From an uncultured Bacteroidales bacterium (GTDB taxonomy: Bacteria; Bacteroidota; Bacteroidia; Bacteroidales; UBA932): a stretch of 39,212 bases of DNA. The stretch spans positions 1 to 39,212 of the forward strand of contig ONQP01000017.1 of the NCBI GenBank assembly GCA_900319975.1, read 5' to 3'. Made by a program: the position numbers and the translations under genes. This document shows, in pieces, positions 13,496 through 22,310 of this stretch; positions within the stretch are counted from its first letter, which is position 1; each line of letters starts with the position of its first letter. The notes under the pieces were generated by a model. The model made no database searches. It had not been told where the DNA came from and was given only the letters and a program-made list of their open reading frames with translations.

Positions 13496-14632
13496 ATGTC
13501 TATTGAGATTCGTCCTGTCCGGACCCGTTCCGAGCTCAAGAAGTTCGTCAATTTCCCGGAGAAACTGTATCGTGACAACCCTTATTATGTCCCGCCTCTC
13601 GTCTTCGACCAGATGGACACGCTGGACCAGGAGAAGGGCGCGGCGCAGGAATTCTGCGATTCCGAGCTGTACCTGGCCTACAAGGATGGCGAACTGGCCG
13701 GCCGCGTGGCCGCCATCGTCAACCACAAGGCCAACGAGCAGTGGAACCACAAGGAGGTCCGCTTCGGCTGGTATGACTTCATCGAGGACAAGGAGGTGGC
13801 CCAGGCCTTGATGGACAAGGTCTACGAATTCGGCCGCAAGTTCCAGATGGAGTCGGTCGTGGGCCCGCTGGGCTTCACCGACTTCGATCCCGAGGGCATG
13901 CTCGTCGAGGGCTACGACCAGCTGAGCACGATGGCGCTGATCTACAACTACCCCTATTATATCGACTATCTCAACGAGATGGGCTTCGGCAAGGACGCCG
14001 ACTGGATCGAGTACATCGTCACGGTCCCGACGGAGATGCCCGAGCGCTGGCCGCGCCTGGCCGCCATCATCGAGCAGCGCGCCAACGTCCACGTCCGCCA
14101 GCTGACCCGCAAGATCATCCGCAAGGAGGACTATGGTCACAAGGTGTTCCACTGCATCAACGAATGCTACAAGGACCTCTATAACTTCACGGTCCTGCCC
14201 GACCATATGGCCGAGAAGTATCTCGGATTCTACCTGAGCATCCTGGACCTGCGTTTCCTGTCGATGGTGGAGAACGAGAAGGGCGAGCTGGTGGCCTTCG
14301 GCATCTCGATGCCGTCGATCGTCAAGGCGCTGCAGAAGACGCGCGGCAAGCTGTTCCCCTTCGGCTGGTGGCCGCTGCTCAAGGCCATGTTCATCAAGCA
14401 CGGCGAGATGGCCGAGCTCCTGCTGATCGGTGTCCGTCCGGACTATCAGAACAGCGGCGTGAACTCCCTCGTCTTCATGGACATGTTCAGGAAGTTCAAC
14501 GCGATGGGCATCAAGCACTGCGAAAGCAACGCGGTTTTGGAGACGAACCTGAAGAATCAGGGGCAGTTCCGGGAGTTCAACCCGGTCAGCAAGAAGCGTC
14601 GCCGCTCTTTCATTAAAAAGCTTGAATATTAG
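13496..14632 (+). CDS. GNAT-like N-acyltransferase of the long Bacteroidota type
   Basis: 378 residues, cytoplasmic, no signal or membrane segment. It opens IEIRPVRTRSELKKFVNFP and PYYVPPL, followed by LYLAYKDGELAGRVAAIVNHKANE, a typical GNAT strand pair, then VVGPLGFTDFDPEGMLVEGYDQ. A second GNAT-like half near the end carries AELLLIGVRPDYQNSGVNSLVF, where the acetyl-CoA loop (V-R-P-x-x-Q-x-x-G) is recognisable, and closes with CESNAVLETN. It probably moves an acyl group to an amine, but the substrate is not known for this family. It has its own promoter and is followed closely by rarA (gap of about 35 bases). Confidence 0.75.
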   Translation: MSIEIRPVRTRSELKKFVNFPEKLYRDNPYYVPPLVFDQMDTLDQEKGAAQEFCDSELYLAYKDGELAGRVAAIVNHKANEQWNHKEVRFGWYDFIEDKEVAQALMDKVYEFGRKFQMESVVGPLGFTDFDPEGMLVEGYDQLSTMALIYNYPYYIDYLNEMGFGKDADWIEYIVTVPTEMPERWPRLAAIIEQRANVHVRQLTRKIIRKEDYGHKVFHCINECYKDLYNFTVLPDHMAEKYLGFYLSILDLRFLSMVENEKGELVAFGISMPSIVKALQKTRGKLFPFGWWPLLKAMFIKHGEMAELLLIGVRPDYQNSGVNSLVFMDMFRKFNAMGIKHCESNAVLETNLKNQGQFREFNPVSKKRRRSFIKKLEY

Positions 14633-14667
14633 AGAATAAAACAAAAGTGTTTGAGTCAGTAACAAAA

Positions 14668-15951
14668 ATGTTACCGCCTCTCCCGGAGCGGATGCGGCCC
14701 CAAAAGTTGTCCGACTACGTCGGTCAGCGGCACCTGGTCGGACCGGGATGCATCCTGCGGAACATGATGGACTCGGGCGCTTTGTCTTCCTTCATCCTCT
14801 GGGGCCCGCCGGGCGTCGGCAAGACCACGCTCGCGCGGATCATCGCCGGGACGCTGGACCGGGAGTTCTATACCCTGTCGGCCGTGAGCTCGGGCGTCAA
14901 GGACGTGCGCGAGGTGATCGACGCGGCCAAGGCCAAGTCGCTCTTCTCCCCTGCCGGCGCGCCGATTCTCTTCATCGACGAGATCCACCGTTTCAACAAG
15001 GCGCAGCAGGACGCGCTCCTGGGGGCCGTCGAGGCCGGTACCGTCATCCTGATCGGCGCCACGACGGCGAATCCCTCTTTCGAGGTGATCACGCCGCTGC
15101 TGTCGCGCTGCCAGGTCTTCGTGCTGAAGTCGCTGGAGGTCGAGGACCTGCAGCGGCTGCTGGACCGCGCGTTGCACGAGGACGAAGTCCTCAAGGAGCG
15201 CCGGATCGAGGTGCGGGAGACGGACGCGCTGTTCCGCCACAGCGGCGGCGACGCGCGTAAGTTGCTGAATATCCTGGAGATCGTAGTGGACGCGCAGGTC
15301 GGCAAGGCCGATCCGGTCGTGATCGACAACCGCACGGTCACGGAGTGTCTGCAGGAGAATGTCGCCATCTACGACAAGGGCGGCGAGATGCACTACGACA
15401 TCATTTCCGCCTTCATCAAGAGCGTCCGCGGGTCGGATCCCAATGCGGCGGTCTACTGGATGGCGCGGATGCTGGACGGCGGCGAGGATCCCCTCTTCAT
15501 CGCGCGCCGGCTCTGCATCCTGGCCGCCGAGGACATCGGCCTGGCCAATCCCAACGCGCTGCTGCTCGCGGACGCGACCTTCCGCATCGTGCATTCGATC
15601 GGTATGCCGGAGGCGCGCATCCCGCTCAGCGAGTGTGCCGTATACCTGGCCAGCTCGCCCAAGAGCAATTCGGCCTATCTGGCCATCGACAAGGCGCTCG
15701 CCGCGGCCAAGGCCGACCAGACGGCCGCCGTGCCGCTCTATCTGCGCAACGCGCCCACCAAGCTGATGGAGGACCTGGGCTATGCCGACGGCTATAAATA
15801 CGCCCACGACTTCCCCGGGCATTTCACGGACCTGGAATTCCTGCCTGAGAAGCTCTCCGGCACCGTTTTCTACGAGCCGCAGCCCAACCGCCAGGAGGAC
15901 AACCTCAAGGCCTATCTCTCCTCCTGCTGGCCCAAATACTACAAGAAGTAA
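14668..15951 (+). CDS. rarA: Replication-associated recombination protein A (RarA/MgsA AAA+ ATPase)
   Basis: 427 residues, AAA+ ATPase of the clamp-loader branch that acts at stalled replication forks with SSB. The opening LPERMRPQKLSDYVGQRHLVGP is diagnostic. Walker A GPPGVGKTT (46-54), Walker B LFIDEIHRFNKAQQDALL and sensor 1 GATTANPSFEV follow. The C-terminal tetramerisation region has YDIISAFIKSVRGSDPNAAVYWMARM, AAEDIGLANPNAL and SPKSNSAY. I prefer the ATG that puts the LPERMRP motif at the N-terminus as in the family. An in-frame GTG at 14647 would add seven residues. It follows the GNAT gene and converges tip-to-tail with the transglycosylase gene (stop codons adjacent). Confidence 0.93.
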   Translation: MLPPLPERMRPQKLSDYVGQRHLVGPGCILRNMMDSGALSSFILWGPPGVGKTTLARIIAGTLDREFYTLSAVSSGVKDVREVIDAAKAKSLFSPAGAPILFIDEIHRFNKAQQDALLGAVEAGTVILIGATTANPSFEVITPLLSRCQVFVLKSLEVEDLQRLLDRALHEDEVLKERRIEVRETDALFRHSGGDARKLLNILEIVVDAQVGKADPVVIDNRTVTECLQENVAIYDKGGEMHYDIISAFIKSVRGSDPNAAVYWMARMLDGGEDPLFIARRLCILAAEDIGLANPNALLLADATFRIVHSIGMPEARIPLSECAVYLASSPKSNSAYLAIDKALAAAKADQTAAVPLYLRNAPTKLMEDLGYADGYKYAHDFPGHFTDLEFLPEKLSGTVFYEPQPNRQEDNLKAYLSSCWPKYYKK

Positions 15952-17646
15952 TTATTTCTGCGGGATCGTAAGTTTCTGGCCGGCGCGGATGGCGTCGGAC
16001 TTGAGGCCGTTGGCGGCCTTGATGTCGTTGACGGAGACGCCTTTGTACTTGCTGGCGATCTTGGAGAGGGAGTCGCCGGACTTGACCGTGTAGATGACGG
16101 TCTTGGGCTTGCTGCTACTGCTGCCGCCCGACTTGCCGCCCGTGCTCCCCTGCGAGATCGAAGGACCGCCGTTCTTGTAGATATACAGCGTCTGGCCGAT
16201 CTGGATGCTGTTGGAGCGGAGGTTGTTCCAGCTCTTGAGCTGGTTGATGGTCACGCCGTATCTGGATGCGATCTTGCCCAGGAAATCCCCGCTCTTGACC
16301 TTGTATGCGATCCGCTGCTGGCTGCTGGAAGCGCTCTTGCCGGAACGGCCGGATGCCACGTCCGTCAGCACCTTGCCGCTCAGCAGCGAGTCGGCCTTGT
16401 AGGCATAGAGCGAGTCGCGGTTGGCGTCCAGGAAGTTGCCGGTCCAGTTGAAGGGAAGCTTCAGCACGTAAGGGTGCTTGTTGCCCGGAATGATGTCGTT
16501 GACATACTGCGGGTTGAGATTCTGCAGGTCGGACTTGGGCACGCCCACCACGGCCTCGATCTGGTCGAAATGGAGGTTGCGGCGGATCATGAAGGTGTCC
16601 GTCTGCACCGGCATGCCCGTCTGCTGCGGCGCGATGCCGTATTCGCGATAGTAGGTCATCGCGTACATCGCGCCCACGAAAGCGGGCACGTAACCGCGCG
16701 TCTCGCGCGGGAGGTATTCGTAGATGCTCCAGAAATCGCGCTTGCCGTTGGCGCGGCGGATCGCCTTGGAGACGTTGCCCGCGCCGCAGTTGTAGGAACT
16801 GATGGCCAGGGCCCAGTCGCCGAAGGTGCGGTAGGCGTCGCGCAGGTAGCGCGCAGCGGCCTCGACGGCCTTCTCCACGTCCAGGCGCTCATCCACGAAG
16901 GAATTGATCTCCAGGCCGTAGCCGACGCCCGTCTGGTACATGAACTGCCAGATGCCGCGCGCACCGGCGCGGGAAGTCGCGACCGGATTGAGCATCGACT
17001 CGATGACGGCCATGTACTTGAGCTCCTGCGGCAGGCCATAGCGGAGCAGGATGTCCTCGAAGACCGGGAAATAATAGTTGCTCAGGCCGAGCACGCGGCC
17101 CATCTTGGAGGGCATGCGCTCGGAATAGAGGATGATGTAGTTCTTGACGACGTCGTTGTAGGGCAGCGTGATGAAGGAATTCATCGCCGACAGGCGGCGC
17201 ATCATCTCGGCGTCGGAGACGTTGGACGAGAAGCGCACGGAGTCCATGTCGTATTCGTTGACGGTATCGAAATCGGCCGCCAGCGTGTTCTTGTACCAGA
17301 GCTGCAGCAGGCTGTCCTGCGCCTCCGGCGAATAGTCGAAGCTGCGGGAGCTGTCGTCCTCGAGGGAGGCGATCTCCTGCTCGTCGAGGAAGACGCGGCC
17401 GCGAAGGCTGTCCACCAGCATCTGGAGCGAATCCAGCTCGCTGCGGAGCACTTCGTTCTCCTGTCTGACCTGCTTGTTGTCGGGACGCCGGAAGAGTTCG
17501 CTGAAGACCTGACGCAGCGGCTTGCGCTCCTTGACGGGCGGCTGGCCCTGCGACAGGAAGGCGGTTTCGGTGACAGGCTCCGCCTGGGCGGCTTGCGGCA
17601 GGCAGAGGGCGGACAAGAGGAGGATCAGGATATAGCTTCTTTTCAT
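15952..17646 (-). CDS. Membrane-associated lytic murein transglycosylase with two LysM domains (MltD-like)
   Basis: 564 residues. A signal peptide (1-22) is followed by a charged coiled-coil-like stretch (about 55-95) and an SLT domain with the catalytic Glu216 in AVIESMLNPVATSRAGARGIWQFM-type sequence, then AISSYNCGAGNVSKAI and YLPRETRGYVPAFVGA. Two C-terminal LysM repeats (about 445-490 and 518-563; each with Y-x-V-K-S-G-D) bind peptidoglycan. The linker between them is Ser/Gly-rich. It cleaves glycan strands to 1,6-anhydro products in the periplasm. It is the last gene of the parA-parB-DUF5683 leftward set, a conserved Bacteroidota arrangement linking segregation and wall remodelling genes. 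Confidence 0.9.
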   Translation of the reverse strand: MKRSYILILLLSALCLPQAAQAEPVTETAFLSQGQPPVKERKPLRQVFSELFRRPDNKQVRQENEVLRSELDSLQMLVDSLRGRVFLDEQEIASLEDDSSRSFDYSPEAQDSLLQLWYKNTLAADFDTVNEYDMDSVRFSSNVSDAEMMRRLSAMNSFITLPYNDVVKNYIILYSERMPSKMGRVLGLSNYYFPVFEDILLRYGLPQELKYMAVIESMLNPVATSRAGARGIWQFMYQTGVGYGLEINSFVDERLDVEKAVEAAARYLRDAYRTFGDWALAISSYNCGAGNVSKAIRRANGKRDFWSIYEYLPRETRGYVPAFVGAMYAMTYYREYGIAPQQTGMPVQTDTFMIRRNLHFDQIEAVVGVPKSDLQNLNPQYVNDIIPGNKHPYVLKLPFNWTGNFLDANRDSLYAYKADSLLSGKVLTDVASGRSGKSASSSQQRIAYKVKSGDFLGKIASRYGVTINQLKSWNNLRSNSIQIGQTLYIYKNGGPSISQGSTGGKSGGSSSSKPKTVIYTVKSGDSLSKIASKYKGVSVNDIKAANGLKSDAIRAGQKLTIPQK

Positions 17647-17648
17647 TT

Positions 17649-18545
17649 TCAGAATCTTAAGTTCATCCGGAGCCCGAAGGCTGCCGGCTGGGATACGGGA
17701 TTGAGGGACGCGAACTGGTTCTCCGGCAGGATGACGGCCGGGGCCACCTTGAGGGCGATGTCGTCGTCCACCTCGAAATTGTGCATATACGAGAAGACGT
17801 TGGCGTCGATGACCTGCAGGAGGTATATGGCGGCCAGGCCGAGGACGGCATAGTCGCGGATGCGCCGGTATTGGTCGCGGTAATATTGGGCCTGGGTGGC
17901 CGAAATCGGGCCGGAGTAGCCCGGCTTCGACGCTTCGATGTAGATGTCGCGGAAACGCTCGTAGTTGGCCCGGTTGTCGGAATAGAAATGGACCGCGAAG
18001 CCCATCAGGCCCAGGTAGACGGGCAGCTTCCAGTATTCGTGGTTGTAGATCTGCCCGAGACCGGGAAGCAGGATCGAATAGAGCGTGGCCTTGCCGGGAT
18101 GGGGATAATCGCTGGGCTTGAAGTTGATCACGCCGTCCATCAGCGTGGCCCAGTAGGCGACGCCGGCGCCGATGAAGCAGTAGGTGGCGGCTTCTTTCTT
18201 GCCCTGGCTGTTCAGGTAGAAGCCCGCGCCCAGGCTGCCGCCGATGGTCCCATAGACGATCGGGAGCTTCCAGTACTGGCGGTTGTAGATCTGCGAGCCG
18301 CCGATGAACAGCGCCGAGCCGGCGGTCATCGTGCCGATGCGGATGTCGCGCTTGTGGCTCAGGCCGCCGAAATATTCCTTGAAAGAGAAAAGGACGTCGG
18401 TGGAGTCCTTGGCGGAGGCCGGGTCGTCGTTGTACTGCTGGTTGAAGGCCTGCTCCTTGAAGACCTGGGCGGATGCGTCCACGCTGAAAATGGCGGTGAA
18501 CAAGACCGCCATCAACAATATGCCGATTCCACCCAGACGCCTCAT
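17649..18545 (-). CDS. DUF5683 membrane protein
   Basis: 298 residues. Signal peptide MRRLGGIGILLMAVLFTAIFSVDASAQ, then several hydrophobic segments. Two similar blocks around Y-N-x-x-Y-W-K-L-P (QIYNRQYWKLPIVYG and QIYNHEYWKLPVYLG) and ILLPGLGQIYN are typical of DUF5683 proteins, whose function is unknown. The C-terminus ends RMNLRF. The same frame stays open far upstream, but that part is the antisense-free shadow of parB. The ATG at 18543-18545 overlaps the parB stop by one base (TGATG), so translation is probably coupled. It lies directly before the transglycosylase, a conserved order in the phylum, which hints at an envelope role. Confidence 0.85.
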   Translation of the reverse strand: MRRLGGIGILLMAVLFTAIFSVDASAQVFKEQAFNQQYNDDPASAKDSTDVLFSFKEYFGGLSHKRDIRIGTMTAGSALFIGGSQIYNRQYWKLPIVYGTIGGSLGAGFYLNSQGKKEAATYCFIGAGVAYWATLMDGVINFKPSDYPHPGKATLYSILLPGLGQIYNHEYWKLPVYLGLMGFAVHFYSDNRANYERFRDIYIEASKPGYSGPISATQAQYYRDQYRRIRDYAVLGLAAIYLLQVIDANVFSYMHNFEVDDDIALKVAPAVILPENQFASLNPVSQPAAFGLRMNLRF

Positions 18546-19492
18546 CAGAACTGCTTCTCCTCCAGCGCCTTCACAAATTTCTGCACTTCTTCGTCCGATT
18601 CGAAGTGGATGGTCATCACGCCCTTGCCGGAGGCATTGCGTTTCAGCGTAATGTCGTGGGAGAAATACTTGCCGACGTGCTCCAGGATCCGGTAGTAGTC
18701 CGGCGGGAGCTGCTGCGTGGGCTGGGCGTTGCGGACCTTGGCCTTGGCCGCGTCGGGGTCGACCTGGAGCTTGCGCACGATGCTCTCGAGTTCGCGGACG
18801 GACAGACCGTCGCGGATCACGAGGTCGCAGAGCTGCTCCTGCACCTCGGCGGACTCGACGCCGAGGATGGCCTTGGCGTGGCCGGCGCTCAGCAGGCCGA
18901 CCTTGATGTCGTGCTGCACCTTGGCGGGCAGCTTGAGCAGACGGAGGGTGTTGGCCACGGTGGCGCGCTTCTTCCCCACCCGCTCGGCGAGGCTGTCCTG
19001 CGTGAGCTGGCATTCGTCGATCAGACGGCGGTAGCTGAGGGCGAGCTCGATCGGGTCGAGGTCCTCGCGCTGGACGTTCTCGACGATGGCCATCTCCAGC
19101 ATGCCCTGGTCGTTGGCGTCGCGGATGTAGGCCGGGATGGTGGTCATTCCGGCAAGGCGGCAGGCCTTGTAGCGGCGCTCGCCGCTGATGATCTGGTAGC
19201 GGCGCTCCGTGATGCGGCGGACGGTGATGGGCTGGATGAGGCCGAGCGAACGGATGGAGGCGGCCAGCTCTTCGAGGGCCACCTGGTCGAAGGACATACG
19301 CGGCTGGAACGGGTTCGGCTCGATCATGTCCACGGGGATGCGGAGGATGTCCGCCGTATTCTCCTGGCGGCCGCGGCTCCCTACGATTTCTTTGTTGACA
19401 TAACCGACCGGCTTGCGGAGCTGGTCGGCATCGGGCACTTCGCCGAGCAGGGCGCTCAGGCCCTTGCCAAGTCCTCTGGGTTCTTTGCTCAT
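18545..19492 (-). CDS. parB: Chromosome-partitioning protein ParB
   Basis: 315 residues. The N-terminal basic stretch KEPRGLGKGLSALLGE interacts with ParA in the family. The ParB/Sulfiredoxin CTPase core has NPFQPRMSFD and GERRYKA (104-110), followed by a helix-turn-helix that binds parS (LTQDSLAERVGKKRATVANTLRLL) and a C-terminal dimerisation domain. ParB loads on parS and spreads as a CTP-dependent clamp, recruiting ParA and SMC. Its start overlaps the parA stop by four bases (ATGA). I found no acceptable parS site in the window. Confidence 0.95.
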   Translation of the reverse strand: MSKEPRGLGKGLSALLGEVPDADQLRKPVGYVNKEIVGSRGRQENTADILRIPVDMIEPNPFQPRMSFDQVALEELAASIRSLGLIQPITVRRITERRYQIISGERRYKACRLAGMTTIPAYIRDANDQGMLEMAIVENVQREDLDPIELALSYRRLIDECQLTQDSLAERVGKKRATVANTLRLLKLPAKVQHDIKVGLLSAGHAKAILGVESAEVQEQLCDLVIRDGLSVRELESIVRKLQVDPDAAKAKVRNAQPTQQLPPDYYRILEHVGKYFSHDITLKRNASGKGVMTIHFESDEEVQKFVKALEEKQF

Positions 19493-20265
19493 ACAGTTTC
19501 ACCGTTGTGCTCCAGGACCTCTTTCGCGAGATTGAGGTAGTTGGTGGAGCCGTTGCACATAATGTCGTATAGGATGATGGGTTTGCCGTGGGACGGAGCT
19601 TCGCTGAGGCGGATGTTGCGCTGGATCACCGTCTTGAAGACGAGATCGCGGAAATGCTCCCGCAGCTCGGCGAGCACCTGGGTGTGGACGCGGGTGCGTC
19701 CGTCGAACATCGTGACCACGAATCCTTCGATCGTCAGGTCGGGATTGACCCCGCCCTGCACCAGACGGATGGTCTGGAGGAGCTTGCCCAGGCCCTCGAG
19801 CGCGAAGAACTCCGGCTGGACCGGGATGATCACGGAGTCGGCCGCGGTGAGGGTGTTGACCGTGATGATGCCCAGCGAAGGCGAGCAGTCGATGATGATG
19901 AAGTCGTAGTTGTCCCGGATCGGGGCCAGGGCCTTCTTGAGCAGCGATTCGCGCTCCTCGGCCTCGAGCATCTCGAACTCGGCGCCCACGAGGTTGATGT
20001 GGGACGGGATCATATGGAGATTGGCGATCTCGGTCTGGATCAGGGCGTCCGCGACGTCGATCTGGCCGATCATCACCTCGTACAGGGTGCGCTGCTGGTC
20101 GTTGTCCGGCGCGAAGTTCAGACCCGAGGTCGTGTTGGCCTGCGGGTCGGCATCGATGATCAGCACCTTCTTCTCCAGTACGGCGAGCGAGGCTGCCAGG
20201 TTGATGGCGGTGGTCGTCTTGCCGACGCCTCCTTTCTGGTTTGCTATTGCGATGACTTTACCCAT
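19489..20265 (-). CDS. parA: Chromosome-partitioning ATPase ParA (Soj)
   Basis: 258 residues. Deviant Walker A motif KGGVGKTT (11-18) with the signature lysine, DADPQANTTSG, Walker B IIIDCSPSLG, and RNIRLSEAPSHGKPI near the end. ParA binds DNA as an ATP dimer, and ParB-stimulated hydrolysis drives origin segregation. It is the first gene of the leftward segregation set, facing the lipid kinase gene across a 55-base divergent promoter region. Length and motifs are fully canonical for a chromosomal ParA. Confidence 0.96.
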   Translation of the reverse strand: MGKVIAIANQKGGVGKTTTAINLAASLAVLEKKVLIIDADPQANTTSGLNFAPDNDQQRTLYEVMIGQIDVADALIQTEIANLHMIPSHINLVGAEFEMLEAEERESLLKKALAPIRDNYDFIIIDCSPSLGIITVNTLTAADSVIIPVQPEFFALEGLGKLLQTIRLVQGGVNPDLTIEGFVVTMFDGRTRVHTQVLAELREHFRDLVFKTVIQRNIRLSEAPSHGKPIILYDIMCNGSTNYLNLAKEVLEHNGETV

Positions 20266-20285
20266 AAATCCTAATAATGCTAGAA

Positions 20286-20316
20286 TTGCAAATTTAACAA
20301 AAAAATACTATTTTCG
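20286..20316. promoter_or_regulatory. Overlapping divergent promoters of parA and the lipid kinase gene
   Basis: Rightward: TTG (20286-20288), 20-base spacer, TATTTTCG (20309-20316), four bases before the kinase ATG. Leftward: TAAATTTG on the minus strand (20289-20296), 23 bases before the parA ATG. The leftward -7 box abuts the rightward -33 element, so the two promoters should compete for polymerase. Confidence 0.65.
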
Positions 20317-20320
20317 TGGT

Positions 20321-21277
20321 ATGTCTGAGACAAAAACCTCGTGGTATTTTATCGTCAATCCCAGAGCCGGTTCCGGCAAGACGATGTCCGAATGGGTGCC
20401 TGCGGAGCGGCTCCTTGAATCGGAAGGGGTTCCGTTCGTGACCGCGATGACGGATCACAAGAAACATGCCATCACCCTGGCCCGCGAGGCGGCTGCCGAA
20501 GGCTACCGCCGCATCGCTGCGGTGGGCGGTGACGGCTCCCTGCACGAGGTCCTGGGAGGGATCTGCCGCTGGTGCGAAGAGACCGGGACTCCCCCGGAGG
20601 ACTTCTACCTGGCCGTCATCCCGATCGGCTCCGGCAACGACTGGATCAAGTCCTGCCATGTCCCCGACAACGTCAAGGATGCGCTGACCCTGCTGATGGA
20701 CGGCTCGTTCGGCTGGATGGACATCGTCCGGAGCGTGAGCGACGGCGGCAAGGTCCACTACATGGCCAACTGCGCCGGCATCGGTTTCGATTCGCACGTG
20801 TGCGACCGGGTGAACCACCAGAAGGAGCGCGGCATGCGCGGCAAGATGATCTATCTCAACGCGCTCAGACACACGATTTTCCATCTCAAGCCCATCTCGG
20901 TGCTCGTCCGGGAGGACGGCGAGAACGTCTTCAGCGGCGAGATCTTCTCGCTGGCGGCGGGCAACGGCCCCTACTCCGGGGGCGGCATGCGGCAGGTGCC
21001 GCTGGCCGTCAACGACGACGGCATGCTGGACTACATGATCGTCCCGAAGGCCCGGCTCAGCAGCCTGGTGAAGGAGATTCCCCGCCTGTTCGCGGGCACG
21101 ACGCACGAGTCCGACCTGATCAAGACCGGACGCTGCCAGACACTCGAAATCGCTCCGCTGAACGAAGATTCGGCGGACCTGGTCGAGTATGACGGTGAGC
21201 TGGAGGGGCGCCTGCCCCTGATCCTGGAGGTGTCCCTCCACCGGATCCACGTGCTGAAGGGAAAGGCCAAAGACTAG
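20321..21277 (+). CDS. Diacylglycerol/sphingosine kinase-family lipid kinase
   Basis: 318 residues of the DAGK catalytic-domain family (YegS/DgkB-like, LCB5). An opening WYFIVNPRAGSGKT, the nucleotide loop GGDGS (69-73), PIGSGND (about 102-108) and AGNGPYSGGGM define the fold. Such enzymes phosphorylate diacylglycerol or long-chain bases at the inner membrane. In sphingolipid- or sulfonolipid-making Bacteroidota the lipid could be either, and the sequence does not say which. It is monocistronic from its own promoter, and its TAG stop is interlocked with the obg stop through a shared CTAG. Confidence 0.88.
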   Translation: MSETKTSWYFIVNPRAGSGKTMSEWVPAERLLESEGVPFVTAMTDHKKHAITLAREAAAEGYRRIAAVGGDGSLHEVLGGICRWCEETGTPPEDFYLAVIPIGSGNDWIKSCHVPDNVKDALTLLMDGSFGWMDIVRSVSDGGKVHYMANCAGIGFDSHVCDRVNHQKERGMRGKMIYLNALRHTIFHLKPISVLVREDGENVFSGEIFSLAAGNGPYSGGGMRQVPLAVNDDGMLDYMIVPKARLSSLVKEIPRLFAGTTHESDLIKTGRCQTLEIAPLNEDSADLVEYDGELEGRLPLILEVSLHRIHVLKGKAKD

Positions 21278-22266
21278 GCCTGCAGCGCTTTCCAGAGCAT
21301 ATCCTTCAATTCCTGCAGCCCTTCGCCGGTGCTGGAGGAGATGAAGACGTGCGGAACCTTGCGCGGCAGGTGCGGCTTGATCATCTTCTCGAGGTCGGCG
21401 TCGATGAGGTCGCACTTGGTGATGGCCAGCACGCGCTGCTTGGTCAGCAGCTCGGGATTGTAGAGCTTGAGCTCGGCGAGCAGGGTCTTGTAGGCGCCGG
21501 CGATGTCTTCCTCCTCCACGCTGACCATGAAGAGCAGCACGGAATTGCGCTCGATGTGGCGCAGGAAGCGGATGCCGATGCCCTTGCCTTCGTGGGCGCC
21601 CTCGATGATGCCCGGGATGTCGGCCATCACGAAGGATTTGTCGTCATAATAGCGGACGATGCCGAGGTTGGGCTCCAAAGTCGTGAAGGCGTAGGAGGCG
21701 ATCTTCGGCTTTGCGGCCGTAATCGTGGCTAAAAGGGTCGATTTTCCGGCATTGGGGAATCCGACGAGTCCGACATCGGCCAACAGCTTGAGTTCGAGAA
21801 TAAAGACCCCTTCCTCCCCTTCTTCGCCCGGCTGGGCGTAGCGGGGCGTCTGCTGGGTGGCGGACTTGAAGTTGTCGTTGCCCAGGCCGCCGCGGCCGCC
21901 GCGGCAGAGGATACGCTCCTCCCCCGCCTCCATCATCTCGAAGAGCACCTCGCCGGTCTCGGCGTTCTTGGCGACCGTGCCGATGGGCACGTCGAGGTAG
22001 ATGTCCTCGCCGTTCTTGCCGGTGCGCAGGGCGGAACCGCCCTTCTCGCCGTCCGTGGCGTGGATGTTCTTGCGGTACTTGAGGTGGATCAGCGTCCAGA
22101 ACTGCGGGTTGGCACGCAGGATGATGTGCCCGCCGCGCCCGCCGTCACCGCCGTCCGGTCCCCCCTTGGGGACGTATTTGGCACGGTGCAGGTGGGAACT
22201 GCCGGCTCCTCCGTGTCCGGAGGCGCAGTAGATCTTGACGTAGTCTATGAAATTCGATTCGGCCAT
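21274..22266 (-). CDS. obg: Ribosome-assembly GTPase Obg
   Basis: 330 residues. The glycine-rich Obg fold occupies about 1-158 (FIDYVKIYCASGHGGAG, GGPDGGDGGRGGHI). A G domain follows with G1 GFPNAGKST (169-177), ADIPGIIEGAHEGKGIG (switch II) and TKCD (G4). The C-terminal extension found in some Obg proteins is absent, as is usual in this phylum. It binds the 50S subunit and couples ribosome maturation to the nucleotide pool. In many Bacteroidota it directly follows hpt-adk. Here three other genes lie between, and a separate promoter precedes it. Confidence 0.95.
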   Translation of the reverse strand: MAESNFIDYVKIYCASGHGGAGSSHLHRAKYVPKGGPDGGDGGRGGHIILRANPQFWTLIHLKYRKNIHATDGEKGGSALRTGKNGEDIYLDVPIGTVAKNAETGEVLFEMMEAGEERILCRGGRGGLGNDNFKSATQQTPRYAQPGEEGEEGVFILELKLLADVGLVGFPNAGKSTLLATITAAKPKIASYAFTTLEPNLGIVRYYDDKSFVMADIPGIIEGAHEGKGIGIRFLRHIERNSVLLFMVSVEEEDIAGAYKTLLAELKLYNPELLTKQRVLAITKCDLIDADLEKMIKPHLPRKVPHVFISSSTGEGLQELKDMLWKALQA

Positions 22267-22273
22267 ACGGATG

Positions 22274-22305
22274 CAAAGTTACCGAATTTTTGCGGAATCC
22301 CGCAA
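22274..22305 (-). promoter_or_regulatory. obg promoter
   Basis: Minus-strand TTG (22303-22305), a 21-base spacer, TAACTTTG (22274-22281), seven bases before the obg ATG. It sits in the 44-base gap after the histidine kinase stop, so obg can be transcribed on its own. Confidence 0.6.
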
Positions 22306-22310
22306 TACCC

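Noticed and set aside
18546-19502. Extension of the DUF5683 frame across parB as a fusion protein
   Set aside because: The extension is low-complexity Arg/Pro/Ala shadow sequence of parB; the signal peptide marks the true start at 18545.
21263-21282. AGGCC/GGCCT hairpin between the lipid kinase and obg genes
   Set aside because: Short stem within coding ends and no T run.
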